Source: JAISGQ01 sp045534445 (lineage in GTDB: Bacteria > Bacillota > Clostridia > Oscillospirales > Acutalibacteraceae). Taken from it: a stretch of DNA of 64,000 nucleotides. Each line of letters starts with the position of its first letter. The first letter of the stretch is position 1. Location: contig JAZSJQ010000035.1 of NCBI GenBank assembly GCA_045534445.1, positions 25,786-89,785 of the forward strand. Reading direction: 5' to 3'. The position numbers and the translations under genes were made by a program. The notes under the pieces are model-generated. The model searched no databases. It had not been told where the DNA came from and saw only the letters and a list, made by a program, of their open reading frames with translations. Positions 52,631 through 60,786 of this stretch are shown here, piece by piece.

Positions 52631-53431
52631 TTATGTATAAAGCATTTTCACAAGCTTTTCTACAAGACCCTTCGGCAGAAGCTTTTTAAGCATTGCAATG
52701 CACTTGTAGCCGAAGCCTACCGTAGTGCGTATAGGGGGATTTCTGCGCTTCGCAATATTGAATACCACCTTCGCGACGCTTTCGGGGGGCTTACCGTTCT
52801 GCTCGTCCTTTGCCATTTTTGCAACGGATTTTTCACAGTCTTCCTTATATGCTGATCCTTCGGGGATCTCCATATTTCTGGCATTTGTAAAGCCTGTCTT
52901 TGTATCTCCCGGTGCTACACAGGCGGCACGGATCCCGTACTTGCCTGCCTCCATTCTGAGGCACTCGCAATAACTCTCAAGAGCCGCTTTCGATGCACTG
53001 TAGTGGGACTGATAGGGAATTGCGATAAAGGCGGCAACGGAGGTCACTACAATGACCATGCCTTTTCCCTTTTCGCGCATATGGGGCAGAAAGCGTCTGT
53101 TGACGTTGAGAACACCGAAGTAATTGGTCTCCATCTGCCTGTGGGCTGCTTCGTTGCTTGTATCCTCAGCAGCTCCTCCTATACCCATTCCCGCACAATG
53201 TACAATGATATCGGGGAGCATATCGGCTTTTTCAAGTTCATTATATGCTTCATTTATGCTTTCTTCGCTGCACACGTCCATTTTAAGGGCTTTCATATCC
53301 TCTCTTGGAGGTGCGGAACGGGAACATGCGCAGACGTTGAAGCCTTTCTTTGCGAAAAGCTCGGCACAGGCTAAGCCTATGCCGCCTGACGCACCCGTAA
53401 CAAGCACATTTTTTCCGTATCTGTATTTCAT
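52631..53431 (-). CDS. Short-chain dehydrogenase/reductase
   Basis: 266-residue SDR. VLVTGASGGIGLACAELF is the NAD(P) loop; HCAGMG replaces NNAG; VTSVAAF supplies Ser and YSASKAALESY the catalytic Tyr and Lys. PGDTKTGF follows. The arginine after CSRS suggests NADP. Substrate unknown. The ATG abuts the stop of the upstream acidic-protein gene (TAAATG), so they are co-transcribed. A GTCAGCG/CGCTGAC hairpin at 52591-52608 lies after the stop. Confidence 0.88.
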   Translation of the reverse strand: MKYRYGKNVLVTGASGGIGLACAELFAKKGFNVCACSRSAPPREDMKALKMDVCSEESINEAYNELEKADMLPDIIVHCAGMGIGGAAEDTSNEAAHRQMETNYFGVLNVNRRFLPHMREKGKGMVIVVTSVAAFIAIPYQSHYSASKAALESYCECLRMEAGKYGIRAACVAPGDTKTGFTNARNMEIPEGSAYKEDCEKSVAKMAKDEQNGKPPESVAKVVFNIAKRRNPPIRTTVGFGYKCIAMLKKLLPKGLVEKLVKMLYT

Positions 53432-53923
53432 TTATTCTGCCTCTCCGTTGTCTTCAGCAGACTCTTCGATATCCATCTCGCTGAGAATCTTGTCGATCTG
53501 CTCCTGAGCCATTTCCTCGTTGATTATCTCCTGAATCTCCTCATCAGTGGGCTCTGCATTTTCGGTCTGGATATAGTCGATGGAATCATCATAAAGAACA
53601 GAGGCATCATCGTCTTCAATGTCAAAATACTCGCCATCGTCATCACAACCGTCCTCAAAGAGGCACTCGTCACACATACAACGGCAGTACTCATCGTCCT
53701 CTTCATAAAAATCGATATCGTAGCCGTCGGTGTCAAATCTCTTGGGCTTTCCTTCCTGAGCGCCGTTTATAATGTTCTTAACGGACTTCACAGCGTCCTT
53801 ATAGCTCTTTACAAGCTTACTGTTTTCATCGTTCTTTGCAAGTTCATCCATAACCTTTTTTGCTACAACAACTGCAGCTGTTGCAGCAGCTGCTGCGATA
53901 AGAATCTTTCCGAATGTTTTCAT
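53432..53923 (-). CDS. Acidic protein with Cys cluster, unknown function
   Basis: 163 residues. A hydrophobic N-terminal helix (LIAAAAATAAVVVAKKVMDEL) could anchor it to the membrane. The rest is strongly acidic (EEDDEYCRCMCDECLFEDGCDDDGEYFDIEDDD) with CRCMCDEC and a further Cys, a plausible metal site. No family recognised. It lies between rsmI and the SDR gene on the same strand, so it may be part of their transcript. Confidence 0.7.
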   Translation of the reverse strand: MKTFGKILIAAAAATAAVVVAKKVMDELAKNDENSKLVKSYKDAVKSVKNIINGAQEGKPKRFDTDGYDIDFYEEDDEYCRCMCDECLFEDGCDDDGEYFDIEDDDASVLYDDSIDYIQTENAEPTDEEIQEIINEEMAQEQIDKILSEMDIEESAEDNGEAE

Positions 53924-53952
53924 AATTTAGTTCTCCTTTCGTTCTGAAACGG

Positions 53953-54780
53953 TCAATCATTTATTAATAATTTATATATTTCTGCCTTTTTTATACCTGT
54001 TTCTGCCGCGGCTTTTTTCGCCGCGTCGCTGGTTGATGAGCCTTTTTCCATGTACTCTCTCGCAATAGCCGCCGCGCCCTCAAGGGTATATTCCTTTTCC
54101 TCTGCCTGCGGTGCGCCTTCTATAACAAGAACGAACTCGCCCTTGGGCGGTTTTTCCTTATACATGGAAATCGCCTCGCTGAGCGTTGTACGAACAGTCT
54201 CCTCATGGAGCTTCGTAAGCTCCCTTGCAAGGGATATCCTTCTATCGCCCCAGACGGAATACATATCCTCAAGGGTTGAAAGAAGCTTATGTGGCGCTTC
54301 ATAGAAGATCATTGTACGCCTTTCGTTCTTCACCTCTTCAAGATGGGCAAAGCGGCTTTTTTTCGCTACGCTCAGAAAGCCCTCAAAGGTGAACCTTCCC
54401 GTGGGAAGTCCCGACAGCGCAAGAGCAGTGACTACCGCGCTTGGACCCGGTATACACAGCACTTCTATGCCCTTTTCAGCGCACTGGGCAACTATCATTT
54501 CTCCCGGGTCACTTATGGCAGGCATTCCTGCATCGGTTACAAGACAGCAGGTCTCACCTTCCAGTATTCTCTGACATATCTGCTCGCCGCGCTCAAATTT
54601 ATTATGCTCAAAATAACTGACCATAGGCTTTTTAATTCCAAAATGGTTCAGTAATTTAAGTGTCACTCTTGTGTCCTCTGCGGCTATGAAATCACATTGC
54701 TCAAGATTTTCTATTGCTCGCGGACTGAAATCAGAGAGATTTCCGATGGGCGTTCCGACAAGTATCAGCTTTCCCGTCAA
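53953..54780 (-). CDS. rsmI: 16S rRNA 2'-O-methyltransferase RsmI
   Basis: SAM-dependent methylation of cytidine 1402 of 16S rRNA. 275 residues. LILVGTPIGNLSDFSPRAIE, AAEDTRVTLKLLNHFGI, VTDAGMPAISDPG and IPGPSAVVTALALSGLPT are family hallmarks of this tetrapyrrole-methylase fold. The start is a TTG, seven bases after GGGAGG, overlapping the trmN6 stop by four bases (TTGA). The trmN6-rsmI order is as in Bacillus yabB-yabC. Confidence 0.95.
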   Translation of the reverse strand: MTGKLILVGTPIGNLSDFSPRAIENLEQCDFIAAEDTRVTLKLLNHFGIKKPMVSYFEHNKFERGEQICQRILEGETCCLVTDAGMPAISDPGEMIVAQCAEKGIEVLCIPGPSAVVTALALSGLPTGRFTFEGFLSVAKKSRFAHLEEVKNERRTMIFYEAPHKLLSTLEDMYSVWGDRRISLARELTKLHEETVRTTLSEAISMYKEKPPKGEFVLVIEGAPQAEEKEYTLEGAAAIAREYMEKGSSTSDAAKKAAAETGIKKAEIYKLLIND

Positions 54781-55517
54781 TTGAATCCCTCCCCGTATTT
54801 TCCGTAAATTCTTTTCATTTCATCTGTTCGCGTGCCGTCGTCGTTTTTCATTACAAGGGGCGCCTGTATCTCAAGAGAGCTTTTGCTTCCCTTTCTTCCC
54901 TCTACAAGAATCAGCCACGGTGCTTTGTTTGCCCTGTCCTGCACAAAGCGCAGGCGCTTGGGTTCTATTTTATGCTGTCTCATGGAAAGCAGAACGTCTG
55001 TCAGCCGCTCGGGTCGGTGACACATACAGAATCTGCCGCCGTATTTTAAAACAAGCGATGCCGCTCTGCAGACATCGTCTATGGTGCAGGTAAGCTCCGT
55101 TCTTGCATTTGCCCTTGCATTTTCAGGGCTTATATATCCGCTTTCCGCCTTGAAATAAGGAGGGTTGCAGGTTATAAGGTCAAAGCTTTCGCATTTGAGA
55201 TGGCTTTTAATTTCTCGCATATCGGCATTTACAAAGGTCATTTTTTCTGACCAGCCGTTTTCCTCTGCACTTTTTTCGGCAAGCTCAACCGCCGCAGGGT
55301 CTATCTCCAGACCGGTTGCATGAGCTGTCGCTTCACCGCTGAGCCACAGAAGCGGTATTATTCCGCAGCCTGTACCGAGATCCAGTGCATTGTCACGCTT
55401 CCGTGCCATTGCAAAGTCCGCAAGCAGCACAGCATCTGTTCCGAAGGTGTGGCAGCTGCTCACATATATTACCTTTCCGCCCCCGAGGGGATCGCGTCTG
55501 ATATCGTTCAAGGGCAT
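54777..55517 (-). CDS. tRNA1(Val) adenine-N6 methyltransferase-like (TrmN6/YabB)
   Basis: 246-residue class I methyltransferase. FGTDAVLLADFA, LDLGTGCGIIPLLW (SAM loop), LEIDPAAVELAEKSA and ITCNPPYFK (catalytic NPPY of N6-adenine methylases) are clear. Characterised relatives modify A37 of tRNA1(Val); the exact target in Firmicutes is less certain. The ATG at 55517 is very close to GGGG; the TTG two codons later has a better spacing. Confidence 0.88.
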   Translation of the reverse strand: MPLNDIRRDPLGGGKVIYVSSCHTFGTDAVLLADFAMARKRDNALDLGTGCGIIPLLWLSGEATAHATGLEIDPAAVELAEKSAEENGWSEKMTFVNADMREIKSHLKCESFDLITCNPPYFKAESGYISPENARANARTELTCTIDDVCRAASLVLKYGGRFCMCHRPERLTDVLLSMRQHKIEPKRLRFVQDRANKAPWLILVEGRKGSKSSLEIQAPLVMKNDDGTRTDEMKRIYGKYGEGFN

Positions 55518-55581
55518 ACCCCTGTCTTAATAATTTTATATAATTATAAACCTTTGCGATACACAGGTCAACAAAAGATTA

Positions 55582-56448
55582 TTAATAATCATAGATGTCT
55601 GCCATTGCGTATTCGTCACCCGTAAGCTTAGATGGGGATTTTCCGAACTGGGCACGGAATGCGCGAAGAAAGGTGGAATACTCCGAAAAGCCGCATTCCT
55701 CGCTTGCTTTCACCACGGGGACACCCTGCCGCAGAAGCTCAGCCGCTTTCAGCAGCCGCTTTTTCCTGATATAGCTGTGTATCGTCTCCCCCGTTGCCTC
55801 TCTGAATATGCGCATTAAATGATATCGGCTTATGAAAAACTTTTTTGATATTCTTTCGATGGACATCTCTTCCGTAAGGTTATCATTTATAAACCTTATT
55901 ACCGCAACAATACGCTCGTCCTTAGGCTCGCTCTTTACGATATGGGGACGCTTTGAAAAAGTTATTCTGTTTATCAGTATCATCAGCTGAACGAAAAGCG
56001 CCGAGCAGTAAAGCTTCGCACCGTATTTATCGCTCTGCAGTGCAGTTTCAAGCTCTTCGAGCAGGCTGATTATCTTTGCAAATCTCTCGCCATCGGCACT
56101 GAGGACGTGTTCGCCCCGCTCGGATGCCATGCGGAAGCAATTTGACAGCGAAGGTTCATCTTCTCCCGACTTTGAAATATAATTCGGCATTACATACAGG
56201 ATATATCGGTTGTAGGCAACCTTTGGATTTATTACCGGGCGGTGTATCTCATTATGGCTCACAAGAGTTATATCTCCCGGCTTGAGATGATAGGTGTTTC
56301 CCTCCACGGTATAGGTAACGTCACCTTCAAGCATTACCACAATCTTGTCGAACTCATGGTAGTGATAATCAAAGGTTTTGTCTGACATATCATTAATATG
56401 AAAAAGTCTGAAATTGCTGTTGAGATATCCTCTCTTTTCATACTCCAT
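55582..56448 (-). CDS. AraC-family transcription regulator
   Basis: 288 residues. The cupin N-terminal domain (YHYHEFDKIVVMLEGDVTYTVEGNTYHLKPGDITLV) should bind a sugar or similar effector. Two HTH motifs close the protein: MSIERISKKFFISRYHLMRIFREATGETIHSYIRKKRL and VVKASEECGFSEYSTFLRAFRAQFGKSP. It is upstream of trmN6 on the same strand but regulated targets are unknown. It diverges from the dapF-like gene. Confidence 0.9.
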   Translation of the reverse strand: MEYEKRGYLNSNFRLFHINDMSDKTFDYHYHEFDKIVVMLEGDVTYTVEGNTYHLKPGDITLVSHNEIHRPVINPKVAYNRYILYVMPNYISKSGEDEPSLSNCFRMASERGEHVLSADGERFAKIISLLEELETALQSDKYGAKLYCSALFVQLMILINRITFSKRPHIVKSEPKDERIVAVIRFINDNLTEEMSIERISKKFFISRYHLMRIFREATGETIHSYIRKKRLLKAAELLRQGVPVVKASEECGFSEYSTFLRAFRAQFGKSPSKLTGDEYAMADIYDY

Positions 56449-56565
56449 GCTATCACCTCATTATTATTCTATAGCACATTTTGCAACATTTCAAGCACTT
56501 ATGACTATTATATTTTTTGTCGCAATGGCATAATATATAATCAGAAAATACCGGAGGTGTCAGTT

Positions 56566-57417
56566 ATGAGTATTATTCTCAGAAAATATCATGGTCTCGG
56601 CAACGACTATCTTGTTCTTGATCCTTATAAATATAAATTTGACCTTACCCCCGCACGAATCAGATATATCTGTGACAGACATTTCGGAATCGGTTCCGAC
56701 GGCATTCTTTACGGTCCTATTCTCAAGGGCGATGAAATATTCCTTCAAATCTACAATCCCGACGGCAGTGAAGCTGAAAACAGCGGCAATGGCGTTCGTA
56801 TTTTTGCACACTATCTCCGCGATGCAGGCTATGTTACCGACAGCAAATTTTCCTTTATGACCCCCGGCGGTGAGATAAAGGTTGAATGTCTCAATGAGGA
56901 CAGCAGTGTGACCAAGGTCGCAATGGGCGAGGTAAATTACATGACCGACCCCGAAAAGGACAACAGTGAAAAGCTCATCGGCAAAAGAATGATGCTTGAC
57001 GGTCTTGAGTGCTATGTTACCTGTCTTACAATCGGCAACCCTCACTGCGTTATTCCCATGGAGAACATCTCCGCCCAGATGGTCCGTGAGATAGGCGAGT
57101 ACATCGAGCGCAGTGAGATCTTCGCTGAACCCATCAACACCAACGTCATGGAGGTCGTTGACAAGGAAAACATCAAGCTTGAGACCTACGAGCGCGGTGC
57201 AGGCTACACCCTTGCATCGGGTACCAGTGCCACTGTTGCCGCAAGCGAGGCTTTCAGAATGGGACTTACCGGCAATAAGGTCACAGTCCATATGCCCGGC
57301 GGCGATCTGTCTGTTGAGATAGCCGATGACGGTACCGTATTCATGTCAGGTCCCGTTACCGCAGTATGCACCACCTGCCTTTCCGCAGATTTTGAAAAGC
57401 TTCTGATGGAGCTGTAA
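56566..57417 (+). CDS. Diaminopimelate epimerase-like protein lacking both catalytic Cys
   Basis: 283 residues, DapF fold throughout: MSIILRKYHGLGNDYLVLD, FGIGSDGILYG, YNPDGSEAENSGNGVRIFAHYL, GNPHCVIPM, ETYERGAGYTLASGTSATVAA. In DapF the acid/base pair is two cysteines, in (C)GNGARC and ACGxGA. Here both positions are serine: S73 in NSGNG and S218 in ASGTS. Substrate-binding N, H and E residues (GNPH, ERG) remain. It may be a serine-based variant, a different racemase or isomerase, or inactive. The ATG at 56566 follows CGGAGG; longer frames run into the AraC gene. No dap gene is adjacent. Confidence 0.85.
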   Translation: MSIILRKYHGLGNDYLVLDPYKYKFDLTPARIRYICDRHFGIGSDGILYGPILKGDEIFLQIYNPDGSEAENSGNGVRIFAHYLRDAGYVTDSKFSFMTPGGEIKVECLNEDSSVTKVAMGEVNYMTDPEKDNSEKLIGKRMMLDGLECYVTCLTIGNPHCVIPMENISAQMVREIGEYIERSEIFAEPINTNVMEVVDKENIKLETYERGAGYTLASGTSATVAASEAFRMGLTGNKVTVHMPGGDLSVEIADDGTVFMSGPVTAVCTTCLSADFEKLLMEL

Positions 57418-57441
57418 AAATTTATTGTTTATATTATTTCT

Positions 57442-57468
57442 AAAGCCTCGGGCAGTGCCCGAGGCTTT
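57442..57468 (+). terminator. Terminator of the DapF-like gene
   Basis: AAAGCCTCGGGC/GCCCGAGGCTTT stem with a three-base loop, then TTCTTT. Confidence 0.92.
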
Positions 57469-57477
57469 TCTTTGTCT

Positions 57478-57572
57478 ATAGTTGAGGCTCCGCCTCAAAC
57501 TCCTCAAGATAGGTCACCTCTTGACTCTACAAAAGGATATCACCCTTTTGAATCCTCCTTTTGGAATGTGGG
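57478..57572. repeat. REP-like intergenic repeat, copy 2
   Basis: TAGTTGAGGC-TCC-GCCTCAAACTCC, a CAAGA..GGT/ACC..TCTTG pairing, CAAAAGG-ATATCA-CCCTTTTG, and CCTTTTGG at the far end. On the minus strand the order CCAAAAG ... AAGGG ... GGAG-TTGAGG..CCTCAACTA parallels copy 1 at 31751-31845. Confidence 0.55.
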
Positions 57573-57578
57573 GATTTT

Positions 57579-58073
57579 TTACTCGTTCAAGCCTTCGAAA
57601 TAATACCAGTTCGCTGCAATATACTCGTGATCGGTCGAAATATTAGTTTTATCACAGATACGTACAACTTGGCATTGATACCCCTTTTTCGGTATATTAA
57701 AATGTATCGAGTACACATATTCTTCTTTGTTTTTAAATGCTGTTTTTGATATGCAATAAACATTTCCGTTCTCGAATATTTTCAAGCAATCTCTTAATAA
57801 TTTCTCGTCGGATAAAATGCTTTTTTTCTGTTCTCCGTCAGCCTGACCATACACCTCAACAACACCGTCATTACAATAGATGTCCACTCCAAAATCATAT
57901 TCATCAAGTGCGAGTACAACATCTTCGATAATGCTAAGATTGTCTACTGTAAACCGTATGCAATCCTGTTTCGCTGTATTATAATCGTTGTCTCTACCCA
58001 TATTGCATCCCATCGTCATAAACAACACAGCAACAAAAATCAATGAAAACAAAACTCGATTTAATTTTCCCAT
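57579..58073 (-). CDS. Small lipoprotein of unknown function
   Basis: 164 residues. Signal with lipobox FMTMGC near residue 23. The mature part holds alternating strands and several cysteines (DIYCNDGV, LRDCLKIF, VYCISK); no family recognised. The ATG directly follows the TAG of the isomerase gene, so it is the second gene of that transcript. Confidence 0.7.
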   Translation of the reverse strand: MGKLNRVLFSLIFVAVLFMTMGCNMGRDNDYNTAKQDCIRFTVDNLSIIEDVVLALDEYDFGVDIYCNDGVVEVYGQADGEQKKSILSDEKLLRDCLKIFENGNVYCISKTAFKNKEEYVYSIHFNIPKKGYQCQVVRICDKTNISTDHEYIAANWYYFEGLNE

Positions 58074-58856
58074 CTACACTTCGCCTCTTCTCTTGTGATT
58101 TCTCAGCCATTTCACTGATTCTTTGAGAGCTTCTATGGTTTTGGTTTCTATTACCGCGCGGGAGTTTGTTTCCTTTACGAGAGAAAGGTGCTTCGGAAGG
58201 TCAATTTCTCCTGTGCCAAGAGTTTTGTGGTTTTTAGTACCTAAAGCATCATGAATGTGAAAATGGCGCAGTTTGTCTTTATGTGAGAGTATGAACTCTT
58301 CGTCAACTCTGCCTGCGGCATGGCTGTGTCCGATATCCAGAGTCAGACCGATATTGGGGTTTTCAAGCAGAATTTTTATTGCCTCTTTATGAAAGTCCAT
58401 ATATCCATCGCAGTTTTCAATGCACAGTACAATGTCAGTTCCTCCCAGTGTCTGAGATACAAGTTCGGAAAAGGCTCTGACCCTTGTGAGATATTCTTTT
58501 TTGTAGGTATCATAAAGATATATTTTGCCCTCAGGCATGGTAAAATATATACCTGTAAGAAGATGCATATTGATTGACGGTGCATTGAGCTTTTTAGCAA
58601 TTTCTGCCGTTCTTCTGAACATATCAAGATAGGCATTGGCTACTATTCCGTTCAGGTCAAATGGATTGAATATCTCATCAAGGTGAATGGTACAGTAGAT
58701 GCCGTATTTCTCCATTGCATTCAGTATTTTTTCAGCATCTATATTCTCAGGCTGGTACTCAGGCATGTTCATGTTAAATTCCACAAACCTCAGCCCCAGC
58801 TCACTGCTCAGCGCCGCACAGTCTTCTATTTTCGGCATTTCCAGCAGTGCAGGCAA
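58074..58856 (-). CDS. TIM-barrel sugar isomerase/epimerase, probable frameshift at the start
   Basis: 260 residues in the open frame. AP-endonuclease-2-like xylose-isomerase fold: LGLRFVEFNMNMPEYQ, NMHLLTG, VLCIENCDGYMD, IGLTLDIGHSHAAG, LRHFHIHDALGT and RAVIETKT supply the metal ligands (E, D, H). The open frame can only begin at a TTG (58856) 20 bases from a ribosome site. A well-placed ATG at 58868-58870, seven bases after GGAG, reads MIHYGC and then stops early. One extra base near 58852 would join it to ALLEMPKIED, matching the usual GCSxLLEMP start. So the gene is probably short of one base: mutation or assembly error. Confidence 0.75.
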   Translation of the reverse strand: MPALLEMPKIEDCAALSSELGLRFVEFNMNMPEYQPENIDAEKILNAMEKYGIYCTIHLDEIFNPFDLNGIVANAYLDMFRRTAEIAKKLNAPSINMHLLTGIYFTMPEGKIYLYDTYKKEYLTRVRAFSELVSQTLGGTDIVLCIENCDGYMDFHKEAIKILLENPNIGLTLDIGHSHAAGRVDEEFILSHKDKLRHFHIHDALGTKNHKTLGTGEIDLPKHLSLVKETNSRAVIETKTIEALKESVKWLRNHKRRGEV

Positions 58857-58891
58857 CCGTAATGTATCATACCAATTCTCCTTTTATGAGG

Positions 58892-58921
58892 ATAAGCGGT
58901 GCAAAAATTCGCACCGCTTAT
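58892..58921 (-). terminator. Terminator of the YwaF-like gene
   Basis: On the minus strand ATAAGCGGTGC/GCACCGCTTAT around eight bases; it lies between the YwaF-like stop and the isomerase ribosome site. Confidence 0.75.
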
Positions 58922-58925
58922 TATT

Positions 58926-59669
58926 TTATTCTTCCGTTGTGGGCTCTTCGGACTTCTTTTTTGATTTGAATATCGCTGCACAGATGGGCTTTATGTAGAA
59001 CATCGTCACACAGAAAAACACCAGACATGCATAATGGGCTATGTATACGAGCCAGCCGTGATCCTCATTGAGGAAAGGAAGTCCTTCCTGCGGAGGAGAT
59101 GCGACATACATATAATTGATATTGGATACTCCGTCATAAAGTATGCTGTTGATATACACTGCAAAGAACATCATTACAAGCAGGAATTTAAGGCAGTTGA
59201 AGTAATCCTTTATTGTGCGCTTGAATTCAGCGGAGCACATGAGCTTTATTGCAAACACGATTATTGCTACATGATATCCGAAATACTGCAGAGTGATCGC
59301 AATGCCGCCTGTCAGCGAGGAGCTTGTGGGAATCAGCAGTGCGGCTATGCCGCCTAAAAGACAACTGGGCATCATAAAGCTGAAAATAAAGCGCTTTGCT
59401 TTTTCATTTGGCACAACATTTACTATGGTTATGAGAAGTATCTGTATCGAACAGAGATGAAACGGCAGGTCTGTTTTTGGAAGTATACCGCCGTGAGTTT
59501 CTTCGTTTGCGGTTATGTAATAGATTATTTTTGTTATTTCTGATATTATACCTACGACCAGCAGTATCTTACAGGCGGTTTCAAGTTTGATTCTTCTTGA
59601 AAGTATGCTGAGCAGTACTATTGCGACAGCACAGATGCCAAGAATAATCAGGTGTTTTTCTCCGAACAT
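58926..59669 (-). CDS. YwaF/TIGR02206-like membrane protein
   Basis: 247 residues, seven hydrophobic helices. KTDLPFHLCSIQILLITIVNVV (conserved HLC), PSCLLGGIAALLIPTSS, QYFGYHVAIIVFAIKLM and LNEDHGWLVYIAHYACLVFF are the conserved histidine- and proline-containing segments of the TIGR02206 family. Function unknown. A charged tail KSKKKSEEPTTEE ends the protein. Confidence 0.8.
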   Translation of the reverse strand: MFGEKHLIILGICAVAIVLLSILSRRIKLETACKILLVVGIISEITKIIYYITANEETHGGILPKTDLPFHLCSIQILLITIVNVVPNEKAKRFIFSFMMPSCLLGGIAALLIPTSSSLTGGIAITLQYFGYHVAIIVFAIKLMCSAEFKRTIKDYFNCLKFLLVMMFFAVYINSILYDGVSNINYMYVASPPQEGLPFLNEDHGWLVYIAHYACLVFFCVTMFYIKPICAAIFKSKKKSEEPTTEE

Positions 59670-59750
59670 CTTTCTCTCTCCTTATTTTTCATGCTTATGC
59701 ATATATTGTATTAATGATAGGATAATTGCGGTATTTTGTCAATACTGATA

Positions 59751-59779
59751 TTGACACCTGCAAGTATCTGCGCTATACT
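59751..59779 (+). promoter_or_regulatory. Promoter of the 82-residue protein leader
   Basis: TTGACA, 17 bases, TATACT. Confidence 0.82.
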
Positions 59780-59785
59780 GTAAAC

Positions 59786-59938
59786 ACAATTTAACCGAGC
59801 GGTATTACTGCTTGTTTCTGTGATATAAGTATGTATTCCTGCGGGAATGGTGCGCCCATTTGCAGAAACAGGCGATTTTTTATTTTTGCGGCTTCTGTGA
59901 AGGGTACACATACTTTACTCTATATCACAGGAGGCTGT
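59786..59938 (+). promoter_or_regulatory. Structured 5' leader with alternative folds
   Basis: About 155 bases. Fold A: GCTTGTTTCTG (59810-59820) pairs with CAGAAACAGGC (59863-59873), closing two small hairpins (ATTCC/GGAAT, AATGG/CCATT), followed by TTTTTTATTTTT: an intrinsic terminator. Fold B: CTGTGATATA (59818-59827) pairs with TATATCACAG (59921-59930) and AGTATGT (59828-59834) with ACATACT (59908-59914), next to the AGGAGG ribosome site. The folds share CTG and are exclusive in part. This has the form of an attenuator or riboswitch; no known class recognised. Confidence 0.65.
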
Positions 59939-59942
59939 AAAC

Positions 59943-60191
59943 ATGGCTAATTATCACTCCGATCCCACCGCAAACGCCGCTATCGGCACAGTAGACAAGG
60001 AATTTAAGACAATGCGCAAGATTGCCGAAAGACTCAAGGCTCTCCGCAAAAGCGGAAGGCTTACCCCTGAAGCCGAGGCTCGGGCTCGCAGTCAGTTCAC
60101 CGGCATTTTCAGTCACATTCTTGAAAACGCTCTCGCAGAGGCTGACATAGAAGCCCTTTTGGAGACTATGGAAGATTCAGCGGCAGAATAA
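59943..60191 (+). CDS. 82-residue helical protein of unknown function
   Basis: Small soluble protein, mostly helical and charged (DKEFKTMRKIAERLKALRKSGRLTPEAEARARSQFTG), with an acidic end. No signal or membrane segment, no family recognised. AGGAGG stands seven to eight bases before the ATG. It is monocistronic between its own promoter and a terminator, behind a long structured leader, so its level is probably controlled at the RNA stage. Codon use is like the conserved genes nearby, which supports it being real. Confidence 0.75.
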   Translation: MANYHSDPTANAAIGTVDKEFKTMRKIAERLKALRKSGRLTPEAEARARSQFTGIFSHILENALAEADIEALLETMEDSAAE

Positions 60192-60197
60192 CAGCAA

Positions 60198-60222
60198 ATC
60201 CCCACCGTTATGCGGTGGGGAT
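60198..60222. terminator. Bidirectional terminator
   Basis: ATCCCCACCG/CGGTGGGGAT stem with a TTATG loop. Confidence 0.9.
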
Positions 60223-60227
60223 CACTT

Positions 60228-60719
60228 TTAATCATCAAGAAATGAGTCTCTTATTTCATTTAATTCGTCAATTTCTGCTGTTACAGTGCGCATATATTCA
60301 AGGCACTTTTCGTCTTTTGCAAGTATCTTCCCTGCGGCGGCAACGGCTTTAATAAAGACTCGGTCAAACATAACCTCGTCACTGTGAAGCGCCAAGGGAC
60401 ACACGCTGCAGGCTCGGGCATCAATTTCTGCATATACCTTTCCCTTTTCGTCAACTGTCGGAAAGAACGGGAATATCATGCAGGCAAGAGGTCTTTTTTC
60501 TCTGTCACAGCTTCCGTCACACACCGCAAGACGTCCGCCGTCAGGAAGATCTATGGTTCTGAGCGCGGTTTCTTCTCCCGGAAAAAGTCTCATTCCCGTA
60601 TTCTCATCGCCCTTGCAGCAGGCCGCGGAACAAAGCTGTCCGCAGTCGTGACCCTTGAGAGGAGTCAGCGCTCCCATTGCTTTTTTCGCTTTTTCTGTCA
60701 GAGATATACTATTTTTCAT
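60228..60719 (-). CDS. Cysteine-cluster protein, YkgJ-like
   Basis: 163 residues. Cysteines: HDCGQLCSAACCKGDE near 24-37, then VCDGSCDREKRPLACMIFPFFP and CSVCPL; this is the ordered Cys pattern of YkgJ-type zinc or iron-sulfur proteins, including the RPLACxxFPF segment. Function unknown. The ATG at 60719 is preferred; the longer frame overlaps the methyltransferase gene. It is the last gene of the GNAT-methyltransferase-YkgJ set. Confidence 0.75.
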   Translation of the reverse strand: MKNSISLTEKAKKAMGALTPLKGHDCGQLCSAACCKGDENTGMRLFPGEETALRTIDLPDGGRLAVCDGSCDREKRPLACMIFPFFPTVDEKGKVYAEIDARACSVCPLALHSDEVMFDRVFIKAVAAAGKILAKDEKCLEYMRTVTAEIDELNEIRDSFLDD

Positions 60720-60786
60720 TTTTCCGTCAGTCCTCTTCCTGTATACACACTTATTCTCATTGATTATACCTTGTTTTGTCTGAAAT

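Noticed and set aside
52632..52690. Short plus-strand frame after AAGGAGAAGG at the end of the SDR gene
   Set aside because: It is antisense to the SDR 3' end and gives no plausible peptide; chance ribosome-site match.
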